DNA of 64,000 nucleotides, taken from the NCBI GenBank assembly GCA_022539475.1, contig VCMS01000001.1, positions 620,001 through 684,000 on the forward strand, read 5' to 3'. Each line of letters starts with the position of its first letter. The stretch's first letter is position 1. Origin of the DNA: Gracilaria domingensis (lineage: Eukaryota > Rhodophyta > Florideophyceae > Gracilariales > Gracilariaceae). Position numbers and translations under genes: made by a program. Below the pieces are notes generated by a model. The model worked only from the letters and a program-made list of their open reading frames with translations, had not been told where the DNA came from and ran no database searches. Of the stretch, positions 38,965 through 48,354 are shown piece by piece.

Positions 38965-39690
38965 CTATAGTTTCGCATAGACATCTACCATACGAATCAT
39001 CATATACTGCTCCCCACCAAACTCTACTTCCATACCACTGTACTTTCCGTAAAAGACAGTATCGCCAATTGAGAAGGCTAAAGGTTCCATCTGGCCATTC
39101 TCCATGAAGCGTCCCGGACCCATCGCAACAATCTTTCCAGAAGTTGATTTTGTCTTTGCCGTCTTGGACAGAATAATTCCAGAAGATGTCTCTTCCGCAG
39201 CTTCATCGACCTTGATCAACATCCTGTCTTGAATAGGTTGTACCGCAGTCGCAGAATATTCGCCGTTCTCAAGCTTACACAAAATGTCATCTTGAGTAAC
39301 AATGGTATGCTTGTCTCCATCATAATCGAGGTCGGTGCCACCATACTTCCCATACAAGACATAATCTCCCTTCTCCACTTTCATGGGCACTTGAATTCCA
39401 TTGGGGAAAGTTTTTCCAGGACCAACTTCAATCGCCTCGCCATATGTAGGCTTTTCCTTCGCAGAAGCGGCAAGAAATAGTCCACCAGAAGTAGTGTCAG
39501 GTGATTCTGCAACCTTCACGAGAATGTTCTGCCCCACGGGCTGCAATGGTCCCGAGATTGTTTTTCCGTCCAGTGTATGCGAAGCAGCCGCGGCTGTCAT
39601 AGTTGGTCTTCCACAGACGTTTTTCACATGATGTCTACCTCGTACCGGCAACGGTGCGCCGGATACAAACGTGAGATTTACACGATGCAT
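38965..39690 (-). CDS. CPN20: Plastid co-chaperonin Cpn20 (two fused GroES domains)
   Basis: The product is 241 residues: a transit-like leader of about 45 residues and two tandem Cpn10 domains. Domain 1 has QPVGQNILVKVAE, TSGGLFL, EAIEVGPGKTFPNG, GDYVLYGKYGGTDLDYDGDKHTIV and DDILCKLE. Domain 2 has QPIQDRMLIKVDEAAEETSSGIIL, GKIVAMGPGRFMENG, GDTVFYGKYSGMEVEFGGEQYMMIRMVDVYAKL. It caps chloroplast Cpn60 and helps fold stromal proteins such as Rubisco. A fused double domain is characteristic of plastids, which supports an algal source. No intron is seen. Confidence 0.95.
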   Translation of the reverse strand: MHRVNLTFVSGAPLPVRGRHHVKNVCGRPTMTAAAASHTLDGKTISGPLQPVGQNILVKVAESPDTTSGGLFLAASAKEKPTYGEAIEVGPGKTFPNGIQVPMKVEKGDYVLYGKYGGTDLDYDGDKHTIVTQDDILCKLENGEYSATAVQPIQDRMLIKVDEAAEETSSGIILSKTAKTKSTSGKIVAMGPGRFMENGQMEPLAFSIGDTVFYGKYSGMEVEFGGEQYMMIRMVDVYAKL

Positions 39691-40170
39691 TTTTCAGTAA
39701 AAGACGCTAGACGTTCGAAGCGGAGTGCGGACGATGATAGAGGATATCGCGATGAAGAATGGATTACGAAGTGACGTTCGTCAGGAAGAGCGGGCGACGG
39801 CGACGACGAGATCAAATCGGACCCTCCGCGATGGTTGACAAACTCTGGAGCAATCTCGAACTATGGATCGAGTCACGCAAGCGAAGCTAAATTTATTGAA
39901 AAATAATGTTTTGGGTGTCACGCATCTTTCATCACGGTACTTGTCCGCCTACGTGACTCTCCCAGTTCTTCATCCCGTTCCTCGATTCTCTTCGATACTC
40001 TACGTGAATTCCGCATTATCTTCATCATCAAGAGTTCCTCTGTTGAACTTAATGACCAGAGAAACGCAATATGGTCATTCGAACAGCCATCAGCCAAAGA
40101 GAACGAGAGGTCCCATGTGTGAGTCTTCTTTCGGACAGATCAATCACACGCTCAGCACTTCACCATAGTT
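39691..40170. other. Intergenic, nothing recognised
   Basis: This is the 5' region of CPN20 and the 3' flank of the beta-propeller gene. There is no repeat or credible frame. Confidence 0.5.
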
Positions 40171-41292
40171 CTAGTACACACGCACTCGACGAACTTTACA
40201 TATGGGTTCCTCTTGCGACGGAGGCAACACAAAAAGCCCAAACGGGTTAAGACCAGTGCGGACGATTTGTTCCGACCCCCGCATAACACACCCATCATCT
40301 GCAATATCGAAAGCGGACACAATATCAGAGGTAGCACCAGAATGTGTGATGAATATTCTTGACCCATCAAGGTTCGTTGCTGGATTATGCGGAACGGGAT
40401 TTGAGGTCGTTACAATTGGGCAGTTCACCCGTTGTAGTGTAGATGTATCATAAGTCACTACGGCATTCTCGCCCATCTCAGCAATATTTGTGACGTACAG
40501 AAACTTGCTATTGAACGTAATTATAGTTCCATGTGGTGACGGCTGACTGAGGTCTTGGTTCAGAGTTCGGAGATCAGGGATAGAAAGAAGAAGCACTTCT
40601 CCACCTTGCGCAGCGACAGTTAGCTTCGTGGAATCTCGAATCGCAATGTGCGGGTCAAGTGCTACTTGTCTGAGTTGAATTAACTCAAATGTGCGAGCAC
40701 TATACGATGCAATGTACCCCGCACCATCAGCATTGTTGATGTATGTCACGAAACCGTAGTCTGAATTTGCAGTGATATCGTGGGGTACACCACCAAGAGC
40801 CGCAACTTCAGGAGGAAGCGGGATCTGGGCAAGTTTCCGTCGAGAGGTAAGGTCATATACGACTGTCACATTGGCGATATCGCACGTATTCCAGACAATT
40901 GGGTATGGTTCGCTTCCAACCTGCGTTATCATAGAGTGAAACAATCCTTCAGGAGTTTCTATATAACCATCCGGGGTGATTCGACGTCCAGAGAGTTTGA
41001 GAATTACTAGACGACTGTTACCACGATCTCCAACCCATATCTCTGACTTCTGCGGCGATAGACCGAAGTACATTGGTTCTGCATCCTCTGGGAGCTGATA
41101 CTCTACGACTGCTTCAAGTGTTTCCGGATTGACTATCGAGATTGAACCATTTCCTCTGTTTGCGACCACAACATGACCACTGAATTTGTGAACAGGTCGT
41201 GTTGTTGGTTTGAGGTAAATTGAGAATGAAAGCGAGAACACTCTGATGCTTAGAGATAGAAACAAAATCGCAGATAATAGGGATACGGGCAT
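40171..41292 (-). CDS. Secreted or anchored beta-propeller (YVTN/lactonase-like)
   Basis: The product is 373 residues from the ATG at 41292. It has a hydrophobic signal sequence (LLSAILFLSLSIRVFSLSFSIYL). Repeating blades follow: VVVANRGNGSISIVNPETLEAV, EIWVGDRGNSRLVILKL, NVTVVYDLTSRRKLAQIPLP, FVTYINNADGAGYIASYS and FLYVTNIAEMGENAVVTYD. The pattern 'vaNrgdgtvsviD' is that of YncE/YVTN seven-blade propellers. Some relatives hydrolyse lactones, but I see no conserved metal-site signature, so an extracellular or lumenal binding role is as likely. The open frame further upstream starts at GTG and is not used here. Confidence 0.65.
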   Translation of the reverse strand: MPVSLLSAILFLSLSIRVFSLSFSIYLKPTTRPVHKFSGHVVVANRGNGSISIVNPETLEAVVEYQLPEDAEPMYFGLSPQKSEIWVGDRGNSRLVILKLSGRRITPDGYIETPEGLFHSMITQVGSEPYPIVWNTCDIANVTVVYDLTSRRKLAQIPLPPEVAALGGVPHDITANSDYGFVTYINNADGAGYIASYSARTFELIQLRQVALDPHIAIRDSTKLTVAAQGGEVLLLSIPDLRTLNQDLSQPSPHGTIITFNSKFLYVTNIAEMGENAVVTYDTSTLQRVNCPIVTTSNPVPHNPATNLDGSRIFITHSGATSDIVSAFDIADDGCVMRGSEQIVRTGLNPFGLFVLPPSQEEPICKVRRVRVY

Positions 41293-42674
41293 GGTTCGTG
41301 ACTTTGGATCCAAGGAGAACGGAAATGGATGATGTTGTGTAGCCAGCGCTAGGGGGACGCTCAACCCAGTTAGAGAATGCGACTTAAAACGTTTGCTAAA
41401 GTTCACCTGTACCCCTGTAGAAACTTTACGTGCGCATTGGCCAAATTGTCGGGTTGTTTTCGCAGTTTACCTGTTCCACCTTCATACTTTCAGAGCTTCT
41501 GTGAATGTTAAACCTGAGTCAAGCGAAGTGGCATGGCGCCCGGATGTGATTGGAGAGAGAGAATCGAGCTCACCTGCAGATCTTCTCGAGTTTGTCTCAA
41601 ACAAATCCACTGCACTGAACGTTTGTCATCCTGGCTAACCTGAGCTGTTCCTTACATGATTGGGGACATCTGCTCATATAAATGTTGAGCCGGGTCAGGG
41701 TCGAGCGAAGTAGCCTTCTATCCTTACTAGTAAACATACTGAATTCATAGCATCTACGCATACAGCATGCCCGTAACAATGCTGGATAGTCTCGTGTCAC
41801 ACTATTGGAGCCGCGAGGATTTGTAAGTGTTTGACAATCTGCCAGACGAGCTGGTTGCGGAATGACAGAATGCGACAGTGAATCTTACTACATGTACCAA
41901 AGGTACTGGTCTGTGTTTTGGACTTTAGCCGAACTATCACTTTTTGATGTTGCTGGGCGCAATTATTGACGGTAGAGCACGCAGCCCAAAGGTCACAAAG
42001 ATATCCCTAATAGTCATTGACTGTGACTATCAAAAACCACGATGAAGAGAGCTAGCGTGAGGCCTAGAAGAAGCTGTACAACGGGCACTTTATAGCGAAA
42101 TGTATCAGGTGAACAGAACGGGGTCTTCTTATCATATCATTTCTTCGAAAAGGTACCGAAACCGTTTGTCGTATAGCTCTTATCATTCATCTCGAGCTCT
42201 GTCTTTCTCTCCTGAGTATCCATCATTGTAAAGTTCCTGACTTGAGTTCTAGCTAGCTTGGGCTTTAGAAGCAGCAAAACCAGTTTCAATGCGCACGCTG
42301 ACGTATGATACGAAATCTCTAGCTTGTGCGCTACGGCGCAAGAGTCCTCTCTTTCGAGCCATGCATGGAATCCATGCCATGGATGGGCCAGTATGGAGTT
42401 GTAGCAACCTGGTGAGCATTGCTCAAAGATCCAAATTGACAAAATATCACACTCTTACTGCACGGTCGTGCAATGCACGCTCCGATTGGGTTCTAAGAAC
42501 CCAATCGGAGCGTGCAGTGCTCCTTTTTTGAAATCGTTCGCCAGCAGGGCGCAGCCAAACGCAAGTCCAACAACCTCACTGTCGTTCCCCAACACCAAGT
42601 CGAAGTTTGTCTTGCTCAGCTCCAGGAACTTTCTCAAGAGGCGCATACGACGAGAACCACGTCACCAAATCAAG
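41293..42674. other. Intergenic with a long palindrome upstream of profilin
   Basis: Contains GTACCAAAGGTAC at 41894-41906, a 15-nt odd palindrome near 42364 (GCATGGA/TCCATGC) and the 43-nt palindrome at 42474-42516. No gene is supported. Confidence 0.5.
42474..42516. repeat. Perfect 43-nt palindrome, 21-bp arms, 1-nt centre
   Basis: The arm TGCACGCTCCGATTGGGTTCT at 42474-42494 pairs with its exact reverse complement at 42496-42516. The centre is a single A. It lies 158 bp upstream of the profilin ATG, in its promoter or 5' UTR. The arm contains GATTGG, the reverse complement of CCAATC (a CCAAT-box core). Confidence 0.95.
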
Positions 42675-43103
42675 ATGAGTTGGGACCCGTACGTGCAAAC
42701 GCTTGTGGAAGCAGGGTTTCATCACGCGTGCATAGCGGGACATGACGGACACATCTGGGGCTCAACTCCCAATTTCAAGATGCAAGCCAAAGAAATAATC
42801 CGTCTTCACTCCGTTCTTGTCGATGACACCGAAGCTGTTCAGGCTATAAAGCAGTCAGGTTTCACACTGTGTATGATGCCATACGCGCTCAACAGGCTTG
42901 AAGATTCGGAAGATGATTTAAGAATGCTTGTTGGACGCTGCAAAAAAGCAGGCAAACCGGCACGTGGTGCCATTGTGGCAAAGACTGCACAGAGCGTGAT
43001 TATCGGCATACACGATCCTGTTTATAGCGATGGTCAATCTTTTGGTCGCGCAAAAGTGGCTGTATTTCAACTGGCCGAAACTCTGATTGCAATGAATTTC
43101 TAG
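42675..43103 (+). CDS. Profilin
   Basis: The product is 142 residues starting MSWDPYVQTLVEAGF, the standard profilin start. Central GHDGHIWGSTPNFKM and the C-terminal FGRAKVAVFQLAETLIAMNF match the family. It binds actin monomers, poly-Pro and phosphoinositides in the cytosol. The open frame continues upstream through the palindrome but is not profilin-like. The gene is intronless. Its stop lies 16 bp from the stop of the convergent CpeT-like gene, so the 3' UTRs must overlap. Confidence 0.93.
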   Translation: MSWDPYVQTLVEAGFHHACIAGHDGHIWGSTPNFKMQAKEIIRLHSVLVDDTEAVQAIKQSGFTLCMMPYALNRLEDSEDDLRMLVGRCKKAGKPARGAIVAKTAQSVIIGIHDPVYSDGQSFGRAKVAVFQLAETLIAMNF

Positions 43104-43119
43104 TGGGACTAACTTCATT

Positions 43120-44298
43120 TTAACTTATATAATCTTCAGGTGGTGAATATTGTTTTGAAACAGTCCATTCGCAGCTACTTCCTGGTGTAACTCGTCTCAT
43201 CTTGTAAGGTACTCCAAGTCGATTACCATAGATGAACTGATCATCAAGATCAAAGCCACGGTCAGCCACCCACAAGTCGTCGCTTGTCAACAACAGGTCA
43301 TCCATAACTCTAATCCGCGTTCCAATCTCTCTGGAATAAACTTCACAACCACCGCCTTTCATGTATCCGACAAAGCGAGCACCAGCTTCGATGCCGAGTG
43401 CTTGACAAGCTTCGTCACATTGATCCTCCGGTGGAACATAGCGTTCCCAAAACACTTCACAACCTTGCATCCAATCGTAGACGTCGTTTCTGTCCCATTG
43501 TATAGCATCAATGTCGTAATTTGCCGCCTTCAATGAACGCTCCGTTTCTTCGTAAAAGCGGAAGATTCTCATCTCAATGACGCCCCGTTCGGAATCATCG
43601 CGGGCGCGAACTTGATACAAACGAGAACGGAACACCAGCTGGGAGTTTCCGTTGAAGTAGTACTTAGCAAACAGTAAATCAGGAGCAATTTGCTTGATAG
43701 AACAATGAATGTGCTCGTGGCCACCTCCTTCTCTCGGGAATATACCCTGCAATCGCTCTTGGTATATTTGGTCGTAGTTATCGAATTCGCCCGTGAACCA
43801 CTTCAGAAAGCGTTCCAGGTTATCCTTCGAAAATGCGTATTGAAGTAGGCGTTGTACAATGGCCGCAGAAGAGTATGATACATTGCGCGGCGCTTCGGAC
43901 ATTCCCAGAGAGGCGGTAGGGGCTGCAATCCTTGTGAACCTGGCAAAGGACTTGTACGGATCACTGGCAGAAAGATCAGTTTCATCAAAGTAACACACCG
44001 CATCATCATCTGGAAAAGCAGGCAGCGCGGAAGTGGATGACGAAGCGGATGCAGGAGGGCGTTGTTCAAACCTCCACTTTATCTCCAAAACAGAGTCGGT
44101 GAGCACACCATATCGAGTGAACTCCTGCTGCTGAGGAGAAGCTCCGCCAGAAGGGGACTCATTAGCAGCAGTAGCACAAGTACACGTTCGGAGCCGTTTG
44201 CGCACGCGACAACGCTTTGACAACTGTTGACGACGAAGCTGCGAAAGTGGTAACGGGGAGCTTGAGCTGAAGGCCGGAGGAATGAAGAGATGCGACAT
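43120..44298 (-). CDS. CpeT/CpcT-type phycobilin lyase, plastid-targeted
   Basis: Members attach bilins to a conserved Cys of phycobiliprotein beta subunits during phycobilisome assembly. The product is 392 residues, about twice the cyanobacterial length. The extra part is an N-terminal transit-like region (SSSPLPLSQLRRQQLSKRCRVRKR) plus a Ser/Ala-rich linker. The family core begins near residue 165: LERFLKWFTGEFDNYDQI, then HIHCSIKQIAPDLLFAKYYFNG, VFRSRLYQV, VIEMRIFRFYE, and GYMKGGGCEVYSREIGTRIRVMDDLLLTSDDLWVADRGFD. Substrate and bilin specificity cannot be read from the sequence. This gene is the clearest sign of a phycobilisome-bearing alga. A long palindrome lies 135 bp upstream of its ATG. 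Confidence 0.88.
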   Translation of the reverse strand: MSHLFIPPAFSSSSPLPLSQLRRQQLSKRCRVRKRLRTCTCATAANESPSGGASPQQQEFTRYGVLTDSVLEIKWRFEQRPPASASSSTSALPAFPDDDAVCYFDETDLSASDPYKSFARFTRIAAPTASLGMSEAPRNVSYSSAAIVQRLLQYAFSKDNLERFLKWFTGEFDNYDQIYQERLQGIFPREGGGHEHIHCSIKQIAPDLLFAKYYFNGNSQLVFRSRLYQVRARDDSERGVIEMRIFRFYEETERSLKAANYDIDAIQWDRNDVYDWMQGCEVFWERYVPPEDQCDEACQALGIEAGARFVGYMKGGGCEVYSREIGTRIRVMDDLLLTSDDLWVADRGFDLDDQFIYGNRLGVPYKMRRVTPGSSCEWTVSKQYSPPEDYIS

Positions 44299-45372
44299 GA
44301 CCGAAAACGTATATAGTGCCTACATCCAAGTGGCTACGCCTCAGCAGCGTCGCCAAAATGAGAGCGCGCAACGCGAAGGTGGGGCTGCGCCAGCTACGAC
44401 GATGCGGCTCGACCACCCGCTGCGGGCCCCGCACTCCCGGGCACCCCGCAGTGCGGGGTGCCCGGGAGTTTCCTGCACCTCGCACCAACCAGGACACGCC
44501 GCGCTGCGCGCTCGCCCAGGGTTTGATCACCGCCGTGTGGAGACGTGTGCCACTGGTGCACGTGTCGGAGCCGCCAAAATATCTGATTGCATCACCGTGT
44601 GCCACTGGCTGTCACTGGTCACTTGACAATTGCAGCACAAGACTGCATTGGCCGCTTCGAGATACGAAGCGGCGCCAGACAACGAATTGCAACGTTCTGG
44701 TGCAGAACGTTCCGTTGGTTGCCCCGACGGCATCCGTCTCTCACACAAAACTAGCACGCGGGAAACGTGCCCCGTCAATTCGTCCATTCTTTGTTCTTTT
44801 GGAGTACGGCACAACTTCTGCACGTACACACCACTGCCAGCTCGCTTCTGTGAAACAACACACCGAAAAGGATGTGTACACTCCCTTCTGTCTTTACTTT
44901 GTAACAACTCTCGTTCAAAGAACGGTGATGCAAAAAATGTCGCCTCAAAAACGGAGGAAACAACCGTCCGTCACACATCATTTCAGTTGCCAACCCATGC
45001 ACTCTCTCTACGCAAGAAGCCTGCAAAGTAAACAGCAGCTGCTGCATCAATACCTGTAGCCCGCAAAAACTTGCACTCACGTCTCGGACACCCGTCCGGA
45101 TTCTTGCCTTCAAACATGATACTGTGTCTCGTTCGTAGTTATGTTAAGAAAAAAGGCATGACCTCGCAGTTCCTGTTTCGCTGCGTCCCAAAAAGCCAGC
45201 CTCTCAGTTACAGATACAACTGGTGGTTAGATACCTCTAAAAAAAGTTAGGGTTCCGAGTTATACAATGGCTCAACCTGAGTTAGTCCACTTGGAGGGGG
45301 AGGTTGTTGTGTGTTTCACCCCAACCAAAATCTGAAAAGTAGTCTTCTCCCCTCATGAACAAACAACAGCGC
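44299..45372. other. Intergenic with clustered hairpins
   Basis: Apart from the palindrome at 44433-44469, hairpins lie at 44651-44673 (GCCGCTTCG/CGAAGCGGC, 5-nt loop) and 44691-44711 (AACGTTCT/AGAACGTT, 5-nt loop). A 247-codon open frame on the plus strand runs through all of these and shows no protein signal. Confidence 0.5.
44433..44469. repeat. Perfect 37-nt palindrome, 18-bp arms, 1-nt centre
   Basis: The arm ACTCCCGGGCACCCCGCA pairs with 44452-44469 around a single G at 44451. It lies 135 bp upstream of the CpeT-like start codon, probably in the promoter or leader. Confidence 0.95.
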
Positions 45373-46716
45373 TCACTCCCTGCCACATGATTCGTCATCA
45401 GATTCTGAGTCGCAAGGGCTGTCATAACCGAATCGACTCAGTAATACGCTTCTTGTCTTCTGCGTGGGCTTCTTTCCAAAGTTGGATATAAGCACTGTGC
45501 CAAAGTCGCTCAAGTTCAACGACTTGCTTTGAACAGACACGCGGAACGGACGCAGCGTGCTCTCGTCCAGCAGCAGGAAGTACAAAGCCGGAAGGCGTCG
45601 AATGGCATCAGTGGCCGAGATGCGATATATCAGCCCTGGCATGGTGGCGATGATGTTATCGCGCAAACAACGCTCTCCCAAGTGCTCCACATAGTTACTT
45701 TCCTGCAAATAGCGGAATACATGCGGACAGTGCGCCTCCATGGTGGAGAAGTACCCTCCCATCGTTAAGCCGGTGCAATCCAGAACGTCCAGGATCTGCA
45801 GCCGATGCCCAATATGCTCGCACATCTTCTGCAGCCCACGATCGGTGATAGAAGACAGCGAACGCACGGTGAGGGACATGAGTGCGCTGCAGTTGGTGCC
45901 TATCTCGCCCATAGCCGTATCCGAGAGCTTGGTGCAGTGCGACAAGACAAGGGTGCGTAACGAGGCGCCTCTCTTTCGCACCAGGTACGAAAGCGCGTCA
46001 TCGTCCACCGCAGGCACGGCTCCAATGTCCAGGAAGCGCAGATGGGTGCACGAGTCGGCAATTGCGCGCAGCGCGCGCGACGACAGCGCCGTGCAGCCAT
46101 GCAAGGCGAGGAACTGCAGCGTGGAGCCGCAACGCGCAGCCAGGGAGAAGATGACGTCGTCCGTGACGCGCGTGTGCGACAGATCGAGACTGCGTAGACG
46201 CGGGCAGTAGCGCGGGATGGCTCGGAAGGCGTTGACCGAGAGGCGGCAACGGCGCAATCCCAGCCGATGCACCGCGCGGCCACTCGAGGCGCAAATGGAC
46301 ACAAGCCCGCGGTCGGTGAGCCTGCCAGACACCCACAGCTCGAGGTCGGTCATGCATCGGCGCCACACCGAGTGCAAGGTGCGGCACGTGAGCGCCAGCG
46401 GCAGGCTGGCGCGCAGGCTCTCCTCCGTGACGATGGCGCGGGAGCCCTCTCGCGCGGGGCTCATGACATGGGTGACGATGAGCGCGAGCGCGTCGTCGGA
46501 AAGGTCGAGCAGACGCATGGCGGGGCGGCGCGGGCGCTTTGCGGGCGTGGAGGCGGCTGCGTGGAGCGAGTGGCAGGCTTCGACAGAACTCTTGCGTTTA
46601 CGCGCGGGCGAACGAGACATGCAGGGCGGCGCTCTGCGGGAGGGAGCGGCAACGAAAAGGTCGGACGTGAAGGCGGCGGCGACGCGGCCAGCACGCAGCG
46701 CTTTAAACGGCGGCAT
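45373..46716 (-). CDS. F-box/LRR protein, paralogue A
   Basis: The product is 447 residues from the ATG at 46716. An F-box-like segment (LLDLSDDALALIVTHVM...LPLALTCRTLHSVWRR) precedes cysteine-type leucine-rich repeats: LGLRRCRLSVNAFRAIPRYCPRLRSLDLSHTRVTDD, LQFLALHGCTALSSRALRAIADSCTHLRFLDIG, LVLSHCTKLSDTAMGEIG. After about residue 350 a conserved C-terminal domain follows (LYFLLLDESTLRPFRVSVQSKSLNLSDFG...). It is shared with the next gene and not typical of F-box proteins. The predicted role is a substrate receptor of an SCF ubiquitin ligase. Start choice is uncertain because the 5' part is GC-extreme. Confidence 0.8.
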   Translation of the reverse strand: MPPFKALRAGRVAAAFTSDLFVAAPSRRAPPCMSRSPARKRKSSVEACHSLHAAASTPAKRPRRPAMRLLDLSDDALALIVTHVMSPAREGSRAIVTEESLRASLPLALTCRTLHSVWRRCMTDLELWVSGRLTDRGLVSICASSGRAVHRLGLRRCRLSVNAFRAIPRYCPRLRSLDLSHTRVTDDVIFSLAARCGSTLQFLALHGCTALSSRALRAIADSCTHLRFLDIGAVPAVDDDALSYLVRKRGASLRTLVLSHCTKLSDTAMGEIGTNCSALMSLTVRSLSSITDRGLQKMCEHIGHRLQILDVLDCTGLTMGGYFSTMEAHCPHVFRYLQESNYVEHLGERCLRDNIIATMPGLIYRISATDAIRRLPALYFLLLDESTLRPFRVSVQSKSLNLSDFGTVLISNFGKKPTQKTRSVLLSRFGYDSPCDSESDDESCGRE

Positions 46717-47163
46717 CGCGGCGGGCGCGCGGGCGGCGAGGGGCAGCGCGGGCAGGGCGGCAGCGCGGGCCGCGGGCGACGAGGCGCGGGCGGCGGCACG
46801 AGCTGCGGCGCGGCGCGACGCGGCGCGGCGCGGCGCGGCGCAGACGGGGGCGCGACAAGCGCGCGGCGGCGCGGCCGCTGGGGCCGGGCGCGGAGACACT
46901 GACTTGGCGGCGGAGCGTTTATTGCAAGCGATCGCCAACGAGCCGCTGCCAGCGACGTGCCGCCGGTACACGTCAGCGCGCCCGCCGTGGCTCCCGCGGC
47001 GGCACCTTTCGTCATTGCCTTCCGCAAGCGCGCCGCGCCGCGCGGCCCGCTCGCGTCATCGAGCGCCGGCGCCCTTCGCCGGCGCCCTTCGCCGGCGCCC
47101 TCCCCCCCCGCCACCCGCCATGTACAACGGCCGCAAGCGCAGTGTGCCGCGCCGCCGCGCCGC
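46717..47163. other. GC-rich spacer between tandem paralogues
   Basis: Holds the 5' region of paralogue A and the 3' flank of paralogue B, with a 13-bp tandem repeat at 47064-47101. Confidence 0.5.
47064..47101. repeat. 13-bp tandem repeat, about 2.9 copies
   Basis: The unit CGCCGGCGCCCTT is repeated head to tail. Each unit contains the palindrome GGCGCC. Confidence 0.85.
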
Positions 47164-48354
47164 TCACAGCCGCACTCGCGCGCGCTCCGTCTCCGCGTCC
47201 AGGTCCAGCCCGTACTCCGTCAGCAGCGTGTGCTTCACCTGCGCGTCCGGCCTGTCGCCAAAGCACGACGCCAGAATGCAGCCGTAGTTGGTCAGGTCCA
47301 GGCACGCGCTGCCAATGCCGACGCGGAAGCTGTTGCTGGTGCCGGGGTCCACCAGCAAAAAGTACACCGCCGTCTTTCCGTTGTGCACGTCGCTGCCCGT
47401 CACGTGGAAGATGAGCCCCGAGAGCGCAGAGATCACCATCTGGCGCAGGCTCTTGCCGTCCGTGCCGCGCAGCCGGCGCGCCAGCAGCGGGCAGTAGCGC
47501 CGCACGCTGTCCAGAAACGCGCGCGCCTTGATCTGCTCGCAGTGCAGCACGTCCAACATGGCCAGGTTGGCGCGCGCGCCGCGGCACAGCGCGTCCACCC
47601 CCTCGTTGGTAACGCGCGGCAACGAGCGGCACGTCACACTCTGCAGCCGCGAGCACCACCGCCCCAGCGCCACCAGCGCCGCATCCGACAGCTGTGCGCA
47701 ATCCGACAAAACCACCATGGTGAGCGAGCGCTGCAGCGCGGCGGCCACATGCGCCACACCAGCGTCCGAGATGTTCGGCAGAGCGCCCACGTCCAGCGCG
47801 CGAAGCTGCGGGCATCTGGCCGCGATGAGCGCCAGCGACGCGTCGGACAGCGCCACACATCGGCGCAGCAGCAGCGCGCGCAGCTGCGCGGCCGCGCGCC
47901 CAGACAGCACCTTGGACAGCTCCACGTCGCCCACCGGCGCGCCAGACAGATCCAGCGCGCGCAGGCGCGGGCAGTGCACGGCCAACGCGTGCAGCGAGCG
48001 CGCCGAAAGGCGCGCGCATCGCCGCAGCGCAATGCGGCGCAGCGCGGGGCCGACGTGGCGCGACAGCGAGACGAGGCCGCGCTCGTCCAGGCGCGCGGTC
48101 TGCCACAGCTCCAGGTCGTTGAGCTGCGCGTGGAACAGCGCGTACAGCCGCTGGCAGGTGAGCGCGAGTGGCAGCGCGGCGGTGAAGCCGGCCTCCAGCA
48201 CGGGCGCGTGCGAGCCGACGTTGAGCGGCGCGAGCAGCGCGGTGAGCACGCGCGAGAGCACGTCATCGGGCAGGTCGAGCAGCGCGAGCGGGCGCGGCGG
48301 CGGCGGCGGGCGCCTCAACCATCGCAGGAACGGTAGCGCGGACACCGCGTACAT
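47164..48354 (-). CDS. F-box/LRR protein, paralogue B
   Basis: The product is 396 residues from the ATG at 48354. The F-box-like part (ALLDLPDDVLSRVLTALL...LPLALTCQRLYALF) leads into LRRs: IALRRCARLSARSLHALAVHCPRLRALDLSG, LLLRRCVALSDASLALIAARCPQLRALDVG and VVLSDCAQLSDAALVALG. The C-terminal domain (VYFLLVDPGTSNSFRVGIGSACLDLTNYGCILASCFGDRPDAQVKHTLLTEYGLDLD) aligns with that of paralogue A. Same strand and order imply a tandem duplication. This copy is far more GC-rich than A, so the two have drifted in composition. It shares a divergent upstream region with UPRT. Confidence 0.82.
   Translation of the reverse strand: MYAVSALPFLRWLRRPPPPPRPLALLDLPDDVLSRVLTALLAPLNVGSHAPVLEAGFTAALPLALTCQRLYALFHAQLNDLELWQTARLDERGLVSLSRHVGPALRRIALRRCARLSARSLHALAVHCPRLRALDLSGAPVGDVELSKVLSGRAAAQLRALLLRRCVALSDASLALIAARCPQLRALDVGALPNISDAGVAHVAAALQRSLTMVVLSDCAQLSDAALVALGRWCSRLQSVTCRSLPRVTNEGVDALCRGARANLAMLDVLHCEQIKARAFLDSVRRYCPLLARRLRGTDGKSLRQMVISALSGLIFHVTGSDVHNGKTAVYFLLVDPGTSNSFRVGIGSACLDLTNYGCILASCFGDRPDAQVKHTLLTEYGLDLDAETERARVRL

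Noticed and set aside
44316-45059. 247-codon plus-strand frame
   Set aside because: It crosses a perfect palindrome and two hairpins, and its composition is not protein-like.
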